Source: Arenibacter hampyeongensis (GTDB lineage Bacteria > Bacteroidota > Bacteroidia > Flavobacteriales > Flavobacteriaceae). From it: a DNA stretch of 64,000 bases. This document shows positions 1 through 9,289 of this stretch, in pieces. Location: NCBI RefSeq assembly GCF_002909255.1, contig NZ_PIOB01000009.1, positions 62,001 to 126,000 on the forward strand, written 5' to 3'. The notes below the pieces were generated by a model that was given only the letters and a program-made list of their open reading frames with translations, had not been told where the DNA came from and did not search any database. How positions within the stretch are numbered: position 1 is the stretch's first letter; each line of letters starts with the position of its first letter. Position numbers and translations under genes: made by a program.

Positions 1-6
1 TCCGGC

Positions 7-65
7 AATTTGCGACAAACACCATGTAAACGACCATTTTTAAGAGAGAATTTGCGACAAAACAC
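7..65. other. Candidate oriT / mobilisation-protein binding region
   Basis: Two near-identical direct repeats, AATTTGCGACAAAcAC (7-22) and AATTTGCGACAAAACAC (49-65), flank a central TAAACGACCATTTT (27-40) just upstream of the first mobilisation gene. Direct repeats immediately upstream of a relaxosome operon are the usual setting for an origin of transfer or an autoregulatory operator. The assignment rests on position and repeats only; the nick site cannot be seen. The central motif recurs almost exactly at 38676-38690, upstream of the serine recombinase. Confidence 0.35.
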
Positions 66-71
66 AAGATT

Positions 72-434
72 ATGGACCCATTTATAGGTATTCGTTTTAA
101 GAAGGAAACCGCGAAGCGTTTCCAGACATTTTCACGTACCCATTTCAAATCCCATACGGAAGCAATGGCCACTATGCTCGATTTTTTCTTCTACAACGAA
201 ATATCCCCTAGGGAAAATTTTGGACCGACCGGAAGGACCATTGAACAGTCCTTGAAGAAACGGATCAATGCATCTATCGCGATTATACGGGATATGGAAA
301 AGACCCAGACCAAGCCAACCGTGGCAATGATACAATCCTTGTTTGAAATGGAGGAACCCAAAAAGAAAACTTTGATTTTGGAGAAGAAAAAAGAAGAGGA
401 GAATCAACCAAAATTTCACAAGCGTAATAAATAA
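72..434 (+). CDS. BfmA/BtgA-family mobilisation protein
   Basis: This 120-residue protein opens with MDPFIGIRFKKETAKRF and has a lysine-rich C-terminal tail, as in the small BfmA/BtgA mobilisation proteins of Bacteroidota conjugative and mobilisable elements. Family members help the relaxase bind oriT; the N-terminal half looks like a small helical DNA-binding module. It is the first gene of a three-gene + strand operon: the relaxase starts 20 nt downstream and the coupling ATPase follows. The ATG at 72 lies directly after the repeat-rich candidate oriT, so autoregulation there is plausible. The family is recognised from sequence feel and gene order, not from an alignment. Confidence 0.8.
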   Translation: MDPFIGIRFKKETAKRFQTFSRTHFKSHTEAMATMLDFFFYNEISPRENFGPTGRTIEQSLKKRINASIAIIRDMEKTQTKPTVAMIQSLFEMEEPKKKTLILEKKKEEENQPKFHKRNK

Positions 435-454
435 AATCTATAAAAAATAGCACT

Positions 455-1486
455 ATGTACATCACTATTACGGCCCAAAAACTGGGAGGTTCCTATTCCC
501 CAGGTTCCGCAGGTTTTGTGGATTATCTGGGGAAGGAAAACCTAGGGGTAGAGCATGAAGATTTGGAACATTTTTTTAATCAGTACGGCGATGAAATTTC
601 AGCAGAGGAGGTAGTAAGGGAAATCGATAACAATACCGCTAAATTGGAAAAGACCGAACCAAGGTTTTACTCTATTACCGTGAACCCCTCCAAATATGAA
701 CTTAAGGCATTACAAAATCCAAGTGAAGACCTTAAGACATATACCCGGGAACTGATGAAGGATTATGTGGCATCCTTCAACCGGGAGATAAATGGACGGC
801 CCGTTACTGTCGATGATATAAAGTACTATGCCAAGATCGAACATCAACGGACTTTTAAGGGAACGGATAAGCAGATCAGGGAAAATCAACCCTTTGCTAC
901 AAAAATACTTGAGATAAGGAATAACATAGGAAAGGTGGAAAATGGCACCCTTGAGGGCAATGTTAAAAAGATGCAAAGACAGATCAACAGATTGGAACGC
1001 CAGGCCCCTCACCAACAAAATGGCGAACGGATTGTACAGGGAATGGCCAAGGCTGGCAGCCAAAGCCATATCCATATAGTCATGAGCAGAAAGGATGCTT
1101 CCAACTCCTTCAGCTTGTCCCCAGGGAGCAAGTACAAAGCCTCCGAAACGGAGTTGAACGGAAGGATGGTCAAAAGAGGATTTGATAGGGACCGATTTTT
1201 TGAACGGGCGGAAAAGACCTTTGATAAGACCTTTGGATACCAAAGAAACTTTTCGGAAAAATACAGTTCCAGAAAGGAGTTTATCAATGATCCGAAAATG
1301 TACTTTAATTCCTTGATGAGACTGCCCACTAACGAAAAGGCCATTGCCTTTAAATTGATAAGGGAAACCGGCCTGCCCATAATGGGTAGCATCCCCATCA
1401 ATAAGGCCCAGATGGCGTTGAAAGTATTCAATAAGCTAAGGCTAGGGGTAGAGGTAGCCGTTAAATCGAGTTCCATTGGAATCTAA
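455..1486 (+). CDS. Relaxase / DUF5712-family mobilisation protein
   Basis: This 343-residue protein has the N-terminal MYITITAQKLGGSYSPG signature of DUF5712/MobB-like proteins from Bacteroidota. A metal-binding HxH motif (SHIHIVMSRKD, about residues 206-216) matches motif III of HUH-type relaxases, which nick oriT and lead the transferred strand. A basic, probably coiled middle segment (about 140-200) separates the N-terminal part from the HxH motif. A catalytic tyrosine cannot be assigned by eye. The gene sits between the BfmA-like gene and the coupling ATPase (10-nt gap), the standard relaxosome order for these elements. Confidence 0.75.
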   Translation: MYITITAQKLGGSYSPGSAGFVDYLGKENLGVEHEDLEHFFNQYGDEISAEEVVREIDNNTAKLEKTEPRFYSITVNPSKYELKALQNPSEDLKTYTRELMKDYVASFNREINGRPVTVDDIKYYAKIEHQRTFKGTDKQIRENQPFATKILEIRNNIGKVENGTLEGNVKKMQRQINRLERQAPHQQNGERIVQGMAKAGSQSHIHIVMSRKDASNSFSLSPGSKYKASETELNGRMVKRGFDRDRFFERAEKTFDKTFGYQRNFSEKYSSRKEFINDPKMYFNSLMRLPTNEKAIAFKLIRETGLPIMGSIPINKAQMALKVFNKLRLGVEVAVKSSSIGI

Positions 1487-1495
1487 TCAAAGGGT

Positions 1496-3076
1496 ATGGA
1501 AGTAGTGGATCCTTTTATGATAATCATGATCATAGGCTTGGTCAGTATTCTATTTTATATGCTGTATAAGATCAGTAGATATGCTTTTGGCCTGAATACC
1601 CTACTCGTTTTGGGAATGTTGGTCGGGGCTGCCCAATTAATGACGTTGTCGCAGGGAATACTATATTTAGCATGTCCCTTGTTATTGATCAATACGGTGT
1701 TGTACGTTTTTCTTCATAAAAGGGATATAGCTGTCCCTATTAATGATAAGTATCAAGTCAGTTTCAAAACTACCAAGGGAAGTTTCAAGATCAATAACAT
1801 CAAAAGGGGCGTTTCCATTATCGGGTCTGCGGGAAGTGGAAAGACCGAAAGTGTGGTCTATGGTTTTTTAAAACATTTTCAAAGACATAGTTTCTGTGGG
1901 GTCATACACGACTATAAGGATTTTGAGATTACCGAGATGGCGTACCCGCTGTTCAAGGATTGCGATATCCCGTTTAAAGTGATATCTTTTGATAGGATCA
2001 TTCATAGGGTGAATCCCATAGCACCTCGATATTTGGAGAATCCGGAAAGTGTAAACGAGGTTTCCAGGGTATTGATTGAAAACCTATTGGAACAGAAAGA
2101 TTCCGTTTCGATTGGGGCTACCAAATTCTTCCACGATGCCGCGGAAGGCTTGATTGGTGGATTGATCTGGAGACTCAGGTCTTCCTATCCCGAATATTGC
2201 ACTTTGCCACACGTCATCGCAATATACCATTACCTGGATACTGAGAGCCTTATTACATTTTTGGAGTCCAATATAATCTCCAAAGGAATGGCCGACGCCT
2301 TTATTAGCGGGATGGATTCGGACAGGCAGACTGCAGGGGTGAAAGGTACCTTAAGCAATGCATTAAAAAGGATAAGCACCCCACGAATATTTATGGCCCT
2401 ATCCGCGGATGAAGTGCCGCTCAATATTAACCACAAGGATAATCCTGCCGTTATTTCAGTGGTGAACAACCCTAGGTTTGAAACCTCGTATTCCCCCATA
2501 ATTGCCACTATTATACATACCATAACCAAACAGATGAGCGTTCGACATTCAAAACCTTCTTTTTTGTTGATGGAGGAAGCCCCAACGATCAAACTCTTGA
2601 ACATGCACCGTATTCCTGCAACGCTAAGGAGTTATGACATAACAACAATCTATGTAATGCAGGACAAGATTCAAAATGATATGATGTACGGTGATAAAGC
2701 GAGCAGGGCTATTTTGAGCAATCTTTCCTATCAGTTTTTTGGCAAGGTCAATGACCCGGACACTGCAAAATATTATGAACGTTTTTTTGAGATTATCAAA
2801 GACCCGACCAAGAGTGTTAGTCGAGGACATAGTCTCGATTTTGATACCCGAGTAACCACTGGAGAAAAGGAAATTCCGAAAATTAGAGCAGATGTATTTT
2901 TTCGATTGGAACAAGGCGAGTTTATTACTTATGCAGATGGAAAGGACAACAAGGTCCAATTTAAATTACAGGACATTCAACGGGAGCTTCCTAAACCTTC
3001 TAAACAATTTTCCAAATCTGATCTGGAAGCTAATTTTGAGCGGATTTATTCCGAGGCCAGATCGATATTTGAGTAA
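1496..3076 (+). CDS. Type IV coupling protein (TraG/VirD4-like ATPase)
   Basis: This 526-residue ATPase would bring the relaxase-DNA complex to the mating-pair channel. Two or three hydrophobic segments occupy residues 7-75, followed by a Walker A motif GSAGSGKTES (about 112-121). A Walker B-like LLMEEAPT lies near residue 361. The late motif YVMQDKIQ corresponds to the sensor strand (usually ...QS..Q) of VirD4/TraG proteins. It is shorter than CTnDOT TraG, in keeping with the BfmC/MobC-type coupling proteins of the mobilisation module. It is the last gene of the operon. Confidence 0.85.
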   Translation: MEVVDPFMIIMIIGLVSILFYMLYKISRYAFGLNTLLVLGMLVGAAQLMTLSQGILYLACPLLLINTVLYVFLHKRDIAVPINDKYQVSFKTTKGSFKINNIKRGVSIIGSAGSGKTESVVYGFLKHFQRHSFCGVIHDYKDFEITEMAYPLFKDCDIPFKVISFDRIIHRVNPIAPRYLENPESVNEVSRVLIENLLEQKDSVSIGATKFFHDAAEGLIGGLIWRLRSSYPEYCTLPHVIAIYHYLDTESLITFLESNIISKGMADAFISGMDSDRQTAGVKGTLSNALKRISTPRIFMALSADEVPLNINHKDNPAVISVVNNPRFETSYSPIIATIIHTITKQMSVRHSKPSFLLMEEAPTIKLLNMHRIPATLRSYDITTIYVMQDKIQNDMMYGDKASRAILSNLSYQFFGKVNDPDTAKYYERFFEIIKDPTKSVSRGHSLDFDTRVTTGEKEIPKIRADVFFRLEQGEFITYADGKDNKVQFKLQDIQRELPKPSKQFSKSDLEANFERIYSEARSIFE

Positions 3077-3366
3077 GAACGCCTGATAATACTATATGAG
3101 ACGTATAAATTTAGAGGTTAATTTGAAGTTTTTGAGGATCAATTCAGATGAGAAAAATTTTTCTGAGTTCTTTTTGTATATAACGGTGAATATATCAAAA
3201 GTAGGAAAGGTTATAAGTGCTAAATTTCGCATTGGCACCAAGCCAAATATAAATATTTGGGGTTCATTTTTTCCAACGTAAATGTCAAATTTTATTTTTG
3301 TGACTTTGAAAATAAACCGAGGGCTTTAGAATCAACAACTAACCTCCCCATCTTTTGTATATGGCG

Positions 3367-4167
3367 TTAGCGACTGGTAATTTCACCTCGAGTTTCAGAA
3401 AGGTTCATTCTCATTGATATAGCTTCTGCTTCTACCCAACTATCATATTCTTTTGCCGCATTTAGTCTCTGGGAATCATCTATATAACCTTCTTCCGATA
3501 TTTGTTTTAACCCTGATACTTTACTCCAAATACCTACTTTAGACTTGAAATCCTCCCTATCCCTAGTGTAGTATTCATCAGAATTTAATGTTTCTATGTT
3601 TTTGAGTCCAATATCCTGAAATAAAGAAGGTAAATAATCAGCTATTTCATTATTCATGCCTGCATTTTCTCTCCATTTAAGAAATGCTTCATAAAAGTCA
3701 ATCATGCTTTGTGGTGGATTTGGATTCCATTGAATTTTCTTGTGATTATAATCCAATATTGATATAACACCATTGGAATTAAGTAATGATTTCATTTTTA
3801 ACAAAGCCTCTTTCGGATTGGATAACCATTGAAGCATTCTAGCAGATATTATTAGATCAAATTTCTGTTCAGGATTAAAATCAAATAGGTCTGTTGAGAT
3901 TAGCTCCAAGTTCTGTATATGCCCATAATTGGCTATTCCATTTTCTATAAAATTAGCGTCTTTATCGATACCTATTATTTTTCCGCCATTTCCAATTATA
4001 GCAGCAACGTCTTTGGAAATAGCTCCAGTCCCACAGCCCACATCAAGAACTCTGATATCCTTTCTCAATAAGGGTTTTAAAGTCCGATAATCAACTTCCA
4101 ATGATCTATTATTATATACTTCTGACCCTTCTTTGGAATCTCTCTTTACGATTTTGTTTTGTTTCAT
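3367..4167 (-). CDS. Class I SAM-dependent methyltransferase
   Basis: The 266-residue protein has the class I methyltransferase fold. Motif I is VLDVGCGTGAIS (about residues 40-51), an acidic end of strand 2 is IGIDKDANFI, and a motif IV-like segment is FDLIISARMLQWL. The substrate cannot be told; small-molecule or natural-product methyltransferases are the nearest type. The gene stands alone on the - strand between the mobilisation operon and the DUF4382 gene. Short ctaac/gttag motifs lie near both its ends (around 3340-3370 and 4182-4210), so it may be a mobile single-gene cassette. Confidence 0.8.
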   Translation of the reverse strand: MKQNKIVKRDSKEGSEVYNNRSLEVDYRTLKPLLRKDIRVLDVGCGTGAISKDVAAIIGNGGKIIGIDKDANFIENGIANYGHIQNLELISTDLFDFNPEQKFDLIISARMLQWLSNPKEALLKMKSLLNSNGVISILDYNHKKIQWNPNPPQSMIDFYEAFLKWRENAGMNNEIADYLPSLFQDIGLKNIETLNSDEYYTRDREDFKSKVGIWSKVSGLKQISEEGYIDDSQRLNAAKEYDSWVEAEAISMRMNLSETRGEITSR

Positions 4168-5180
4168 TTTTGTTAACTCGAATTTCAGTTACGTCTGGGC
4201 CTAACATTCTAGGATATATGGACAGCTACGTATATTTCCATTTTGTCGGTAGCAAATTAGGCGAATTTTAACAAAGTCGCCTCCAATGTGGCGACATTGG
4301 ACTTACACCAGGCATAATGAATAATTATTTGACATAAAAATATTTCCGCAATATTCAGGCTGGATATGCTTATGTAACTATTTATTTTTAGTCACCCATA
4401 AATCGGCCCATAAAAAGTGCGAATGATTAAAGTTGGTGTAGTACCCTAAAATGGTTCATTTTACAGAACTAGGCAAAGGAATTATGAACTACCCTTACTA
4501 TTAAGCTATTAAAAATCGTGACACTAGTGTCTTAACTTTTACCAGGGTTATCTATCAAAGCATGTTTGCTTTGTTCTTTTAATGAACATTTCGTCCCAAT
4601 TTTTAACGAGGGTATTTGTTGGCCAACAAAAAAAAACAGGCAGGTGCCAACTATTTATGGTTTGGTTGTTTCTAAATTCAGAATGCTAATTCAAATAAAA
4701 TCAACTTTACATGTTTTACTTATATTTCTATAGGTGGTTGACCTGCCTGTGAACTATAATTTTTACATTTTGATAGCCTAATATGACTTCTACCAATTAA
4801 TACCTATTCATTACCAGTGCCGTTAAGTTCAAAATTTATCTCAGATAAAACTACGCTATATCCAAGCCAGAAAAGAACTTTCTGGAATTGGGTTTAGCAA
4901 TGCTAAAAACGGGATAAGTTCAATTGCAGTTTAGCTTAAACAGTTAAGCCATTAAATTAAACAAAAAGAAATTCTTTATCTTGTACAGATGCGACATAAT
5001 CAACTTAGCCATAGCGGAATGGCATAGTTGGAAGAATTCTGATTTAATCCATTGCTTTTTTGAAGCTCTGGGGCCAATTGAGGGCAAGGTTGGTTATTGC
5101 AAATAAGGAGAAGGGATTCACTTACTTAATTGTGAGCAAAAAAAGGCACATTAAATAGGACTTCAAATTAGTGAAATGGG
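4168..5180. other. 1-kb non-coding stretch with palindromes
   Basis: No credible gene is seen. It holds a perfect 12-bp palindrome gacactagtgtc (4520-4531), a small stem-loop aaagca/tgcttt (around 4557-4573), and an inverted repeat of about 14 bp, acaggcaggt...caac, at 4636-4651 and 4737-4750 enclosing about 85 bp of AT-rich DNA. The last could be a small miniature element or a structured RNA end; nothing else supports a class. Confidence 0.4.
4636..4750. repeat. Inverted repeat enclosing AT-rich DNA
   Basis: Left arm acaggcaggtgccaac (4636-4651) pairs with right arm gttgacctgcctgt (4737-4750) apart from a 2-nt insertion. Each arm lies at the edge of a small block. It could be a MITE-like remnant, but no target duplication was recognised. 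Confidence 0.35.
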
Positions 5181-5211
5181 AAGGAAAAAGCGGGATCTTT
5201 CGATCCCGCTT
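5181..5211 (-). terminator. Rho-independent terminator of the DUF4382 gene
   Basis: An 8-bp perfect stem gcgggatc/gatcccgc (5190-5197 with 5202-5209) has a 4-nt loop. Read on the - strand it is followed by a T-run (the aaaaa at 5185-5189 on +). It lies about 30 nt beyond the stop codon at 5241. Confidence 0.8.
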
Positions 5212-5240
5212 CTTTATGATTCCTGCACTCAAAATTACAT

Positions 5241-6098
5241 TTAATTCCCTTGTTCAGTTGCAGCGGCATTAATTTCAAAATCCTGTACGGTCTTATTCCC
5301 CGCAACAATTTCAAGATCTTCGACGGTTTGGGCAACGTACCCATCAAGCTCCACGGTGACATCATAGTTTCCTGACAAAAGGCCCATTACCATATAAGCG
5401 CCTGTCTCGTCCGTAAAGGTGGTCGTATTCAGGGTGTCAGCCGCAAAGATCGATACCTGTGCCCCTTCCATTCCAACGGCAACCTCTTCCTGTAAAGTCG
5501 TCACCATTCCTGCCAAACTACCGGCCGTAGACAGATTACTGGCCTTGATTACAGGTTTAAAATTAAATCCAGTGATTCCGGCGAGATCGTTACTGTTTCC
5601 TTTTGGGACGAAGGATCTGCTCACGTCAAAATCCAATAGTAGGTCGGCACTAAGACTGCCAGCAACGTTGATCCCTGGTTTGATAAAGACTTTTATACCA
5701 GTTTGCTCTCCACTTGGGACATCCAGGTTATAGGTGGTGCCGTCGTTAAGAACCACATTGATGCCTTTTACATAGACCCTTACCAAATCATAAGTTCCAA
5801 CGGGAACCTCTGTGTTTACCAAGGTTTCGGTTATGCCATTTGTTAGGTCCAAAAGATTTACCTCCATTTCCTGCTCCATTAAAACAACAAATGATTCCTC
5901 GGTTTCCACGTCCATATTGCGGGCATCAATTTTAAAAATGGTAACATTGGCCTCGGCAACCAGGTCATGTGGAAAAGGGGCATCTGTCAATTGAATCGAC
6001 ATCTTTCCCATTTTAGCACTCCCTTCGTTATCATCTGTACAACCAATGAACGCGGCAAAACTGGCCAATAGAATAAATGATAAAAATTTAATTCTCAT
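5241..6098 (-). CDS. DUF4382 lipoprotein with C-terminal carboxypeptidase-regulatory-like domain
   Basis: The ATG at 6098 was chosen because it begins a clear lipoprotein signal, MRIKFLSFILLASFAAFIGC, with the lipobox Cys at residue 20; an upstream extension in frame has no such logic. The mature 265-residue protein starts with a DUF4382 domain (MSIQLTDAPFPHDLVAEANV onward, about residues 30-165). It ends with a beta-sandwich of the CarboxypepD_reg type (about 195-275, ending in NYDVTVELDGYV...). Both domains are common in surface lipoproteins of Flavobacteriia; the function is unknown. It is a single gene with its own terminator, divergent from the secreted protein at 6423. Confidence 0.8.
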   Translation of the reverse strand: MRIKFLSFILLASFAAFIGCTDDNEGSAKMGKMSIQLTDAPFPHDLVAEANVTIFKIDARNMDVETEESFVVLMEQEMEVNLLDLTNGITETLVNTEVPVGTYDLVRVYVKGINVVLNDGTTYNLDVPSGEQTGIKVFIKPGINVAGSLSADLLLDFDVSRSFVPKGNSNDLAGITGFNFKPVIKASNLSTAGSLAGMVTTLQEEVAVGMEGAQVSIFAADTLNTTTFTDETGAYMVMGLLSGNYDVTVELDGYVAQTVEDLEIVAGNKTVQDFEINAAATEQGN

Positions 6099-6422
6099 AA
6101 TTTTAGATTTTTTGTTGAACATTATTACGTAGGTTTTAGCCCAATAATCAGGGGCGTTAATGATTATAACAACACAAAGCTTACAAAACCCTACCACCAA
6201 AATCAATTATATTCGTTTTTTTCGATGAAATGCAGGCTTTATAGGTTTGGCATACTAGAAGGATATACGGGTTCAACCACTATAAAAGCCCATTTCGCAA
6301 CATAAAATTTTCAAAATGGCCCGAAATATCGAACTTGCACGAAGTAAGTGTCCGCAACGACTTTTGCTAAGTTTATTCAATACTACTATAAAATAATTAG
6401 TTTAATATATTCATTGCGTGGT
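6099..6422. other. Divergent intergenic region
   Basis: About 320 bp separate the divergent DUF4382 gene and the secreted protein at 6423. It must hold both promoters. I see no unambiguous TTTG/TAnnTTTG pair and no RNA element. Confidence 0.3.
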
Positions 6423-8912
6423 ATGGACAGTCCCGTAAAAAAATATTGGAAGACCATTATAAAGTTCGTCTTTTGTACTTTACTAGGTATTCTGTCAATT
6501 CCTGTTTTTGCGCAATCCGGGGTCGGAGCAAATTTTGGTATCGAAGCTGATACGCGATCAGGGGATATTATATCGGGCGTACTTACGGACGATTGGTTTT
6601 ATAACGGAATTTCAGGTGCAGGGGTTGTTGATGAGGCCACAGCATCGAGCAACGGCTATGCTGCCCAATTATCGGCAGGAAACAATATCGCGTTTGATCT
6701 GAGGCAGAGCATTCCAAATTACGCTTCAAATTCGGGGTATATTTGGTACAGTACAAGATATGGCAGGGATTATACCAACTTAAGTTCAAATGACCTGACC
6801 ACATTTACAGGAGGGAAGAACGGGGATGACCCCACTATGGCATGGGGAACAGGTGCTGGATCCGTTCCCTCAAAAACGGACATCGTGGATTCAGGTGTAC
6901 ACATGCGCAGGAATGGTGTCAACGTGACAGACGATCTTTGGGTCGATATGATGATTTCGACCTTGTCCTCGTCGGGGAACCATTTTGTTGATTTTGAACT
7001 CTTTGTATCCGAGATTGCCGTTACCGGATCGGGCTTTACCAATTCCGGTAGTCAGGAGGGGCACACGGCCTGGACATTTGACGGTAGCGGCAACGTTACC
7101 AATATAGGTGACATGGTCATAGGATTTTCATATGGTGGCGGAGGGGTATCGGGCTTGGAGGTACGGTTATGGGTAGATCGATCAATATTCAACCCTGGAA
7201 GTTCACCTGGCGGTACGTCAACTTTTATTTGGGGTTCCAATATCGACGGGGGAAGCACCTATGGCTATGCCCAAATAGTGGTTCCTTCCGGAGCTCTATT
7301 TAATAATGTAAATCTTTTTTCAACGACCGCCCCGCCATGGGGCACGACCAATACATCAGGCTATACCGCCAATTACAATGGAGGTTACTTTGCGGAAGTA
7401 GGTATCAATTTTACACAATTGGGCTTCGACCCGCGTGCCCTATTTGGTAGTGGAGCGGCCTGCGATTCACCCTTTAGCGCGATAATGACAAAATCTAGGA
7501 CATCTGCATCCTTTACATCGGCACTTAAGGACTTCGCCGGCCCGTATGATTTTTTGGGAAGTGCTTCCGATACACAGGTGAATACTACTTTTACGGATCC
7601 AGGAAATTTTGATTCCTGTGCTTCCGGGGAAACTTTTACACTACAGGCCGAATTTACCTCGACAAGTGCCGAATATGTTTGGTATTCGCTTACACCCGGG
7701 GTAGTTTTTCCGGCCAATGGGCTTTCTGAAATATCAGGACTGGGCATGGATAATGTCCTTATTGATACTCCCGGGGATTACCAATTGGGCATAGCCCCAT
7801 TATTAGGTTGTACACCAACCACCGATCCAACGGATATAATCAGCATCAATGCAAGGCCCTGTGCAATATCGGATTCGTACATTACGGTCAAGAACGGGAC
7901 ATTGAACGTTCCTGCTTCCGGTGTCTTATTGAACGATACGGATATCGAAACCGGAGATTTATTAACTGTCAATACTACCCCGGTGGTCAATGTAACGAAC
8001 GGAACCTTGACATTGTCAGGGGATGGAAGTTTCACCTATGTGCCAAATCCCGGTTTTACAGGAACTGATTCGTTTACCTATCAGGTATGCGATGACAGCA
8101 GTTCGAATCTATGTGATACCGCTGTAGTGACAATTACTGTCAACAATGATTACGATGGTGACGGCGTAGGCGATATTGATGATCTGGACGATGACAATGA
8201 TGGCATATTGGACACTGTCGAATCCAACGGCATCGACCCAAGCGCGGATGCCGATAATGATGGAATTCCCAATTACCGGGATCCCGACTTTTGTACGCTG
8301 AACGTATTTTCCATATGTGCCGAATTGGATGTTGATGACGACGGCATTCCCAATCATTTTGATCTGGATAGTGACGGGGATGGTTGTAATGACGTGGTCG
8401 AGGCTGGGTTTACCGATGATAATTCGGATGGCATTCTTGCCGATCTGCCTACTACCGTAGATGTTTCTGGACAAGTTGTAGGCACTAGCAGGGTTGATGG
8501 TTATTCGGTCCCTGCAGATGGCGATGCCAGCGGTATGGAGGATTATCTGGAAGCGGGGGCCGCACCGACTATTACCTCCCAACCTTCCAATACGGTGGGC
8601 TTTGCCGGTTCAATGACTGCTTTCAGTGTTTCTACAAACGATGCGGATACCTATCAATGGCAGATTAGCACCAATGGGGGTGCCACTTTTGTTGACCTAA
8701 TGGAAGGAGCTCCATATACTGGGACTGCATCAACGACCCTGGGGATCTCTGCGACAGAACTGTACATGAACAATTATCAATATAGGGCTATCATCTCCAA
8801 TTCTGCCTATACCTGCGCTTTACCCTTAACGTCTGATGAAGCCCTTCTATCGGTAAGGGTTCGAACGGTGATTACAAACAGACGGATTACATATCGGGTC
8901 GATAAGAATTGA
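6423..8912 (+). CDS. Secreted protein with cadherin-like/Ig fold and thrombospondin type 3 calcium repeats
   Basis: The ATG at 6423 gives an 829-residue protein with a signal peptide ending ...GILSIPVFAQ; an in-frame GTG at 6348 adds 25 unlikely residues. After a long N-terminal secreted region comes a VCBS/cadherin-like repeat (GVLLNDTDIETGDLLTVNTT ... PNPGFTGTDSFTYQVCDD). Asp-rich calcium-binding repeats of thrombospondin type 3 kind follow (DGDGVGDIDDLDDDNDGI, DADNDGIPNYRDPD, DVDDDGIPNHFDLDSDGDG). A final Ig-like domain ends in VITNRRITYRV, a C-terminus I associate with flavobacterial surface proteins. No canonical type A or B sorting domain is evident. It probably belongs with the adhesin and PorP/SprF genes downstream. 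Confidence 0.75.
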   Translation: MDSPVKKYWKTIIKFVFCTLLGILSIPVFAQSGVGANFGIEADTRSGDIISGVLTDDWFYNGISGAGVVDEATASSNGYAAQLSAGNNIAFDLRQSIPNYASNSGYIWYSTRYGRDYTNLSSNDLTTFTGGKNGDDPTMAWGTGAGSVPSKTDIVDSGVHMRRNGVNVTDDLWVDMMISTLSSSGNHFVDFELFVSEIAVTGSGFTNSGSQEGHTAWTFDGSGNVTNIGDMVIGFSYGGGGVSGLEVRLWVDRSIFNPGSSPGGTSTFIWGSNIDGGSTYGYAQIVVPSGALFNNVNLFSTTAPPWGTTNTSGYTANYNGGYFAEVGINFTQLGFDPRALFGSGAACDSPFSAIMTKSRTSASFTSALKDFAGPYDFLGSASDTQVNTTFTDPGNFDSCASGETFTLQAEFTSTSAEYVWYSLTPGVVFPANGLSEISGLGMDNVLIDTPGDYQLGIAPLLGCTPTTDPTDIISINARPCAISDSYITVKNGTLNVPASGVLLNDTDIETGDLLTVNTTPVVNVTNGTLTLSGDGSFTYVPNPGFTGTDSFTYQVCDDSSSNLCDTAVVTITVNNDYDGDGVGDIDDLDDDNDGILDTVESNGIDPSADADNDGIPNYRDPDFCTLNVFSICAELDVDDDGIPNHFDLDSDGDGCNDVVEAGFTDDNSDGILADLPTTVDVSGQVVGTSRVDGYSVPADGDASGMEDYLEAGAAPTITSQPSNTVGFAGSMTAFSVSTNDADTYQWQISTNGGATFVDLMEGAPYTGTASTTLGISATELYMNNYQYRAIISNSAYTCALPLTSDEALLSVRVRTVITNRRITYRVDKN

Positions 8913-9289
8913 AAAATGTATAATATTTAAATGAGGCATTTAGGTCCGTAATTGATAATGCCTATTTTCAAATCAATATTCTATTGGATGAGCAATGTAA
9001 TACAAATTTCAGATTCCATAATTTATGTGAACAAGTTCAACTTGGAAGTAATATGACAGCCATTCAATTTGTAAAACCTGATTTTACAAATATTCTCGGC
9101 AATATTGCAATAAGACCGTTGAACTACCCTCAACCTATGTTTTCACAACAATTTTAACACAGTTCACAACATTTTAATTTACCGATAAGTCGAAACTCCT
9201 AATTTTAAATTAGAATTATGGCTTCTCTCAATTTAAATAGAGTGCTTGATTGAACCTGTATTCAGCTATGTCCCAAACTTAGTTATACA
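8913..9289. other. Intergenic region upstream of the giant adhesin
   Basis: 377 bp without a credible gene. It is AT-rich and presumably carries the adhesin promoter; no element was recognised with confidence. Confidence 0.3.

Noticed and set aside
3096-3281. 61-residue + strand frame after the coupling-protein gene
   Set aside because: Low-complexity composition, no recognisable domain, no good start; probably chance.
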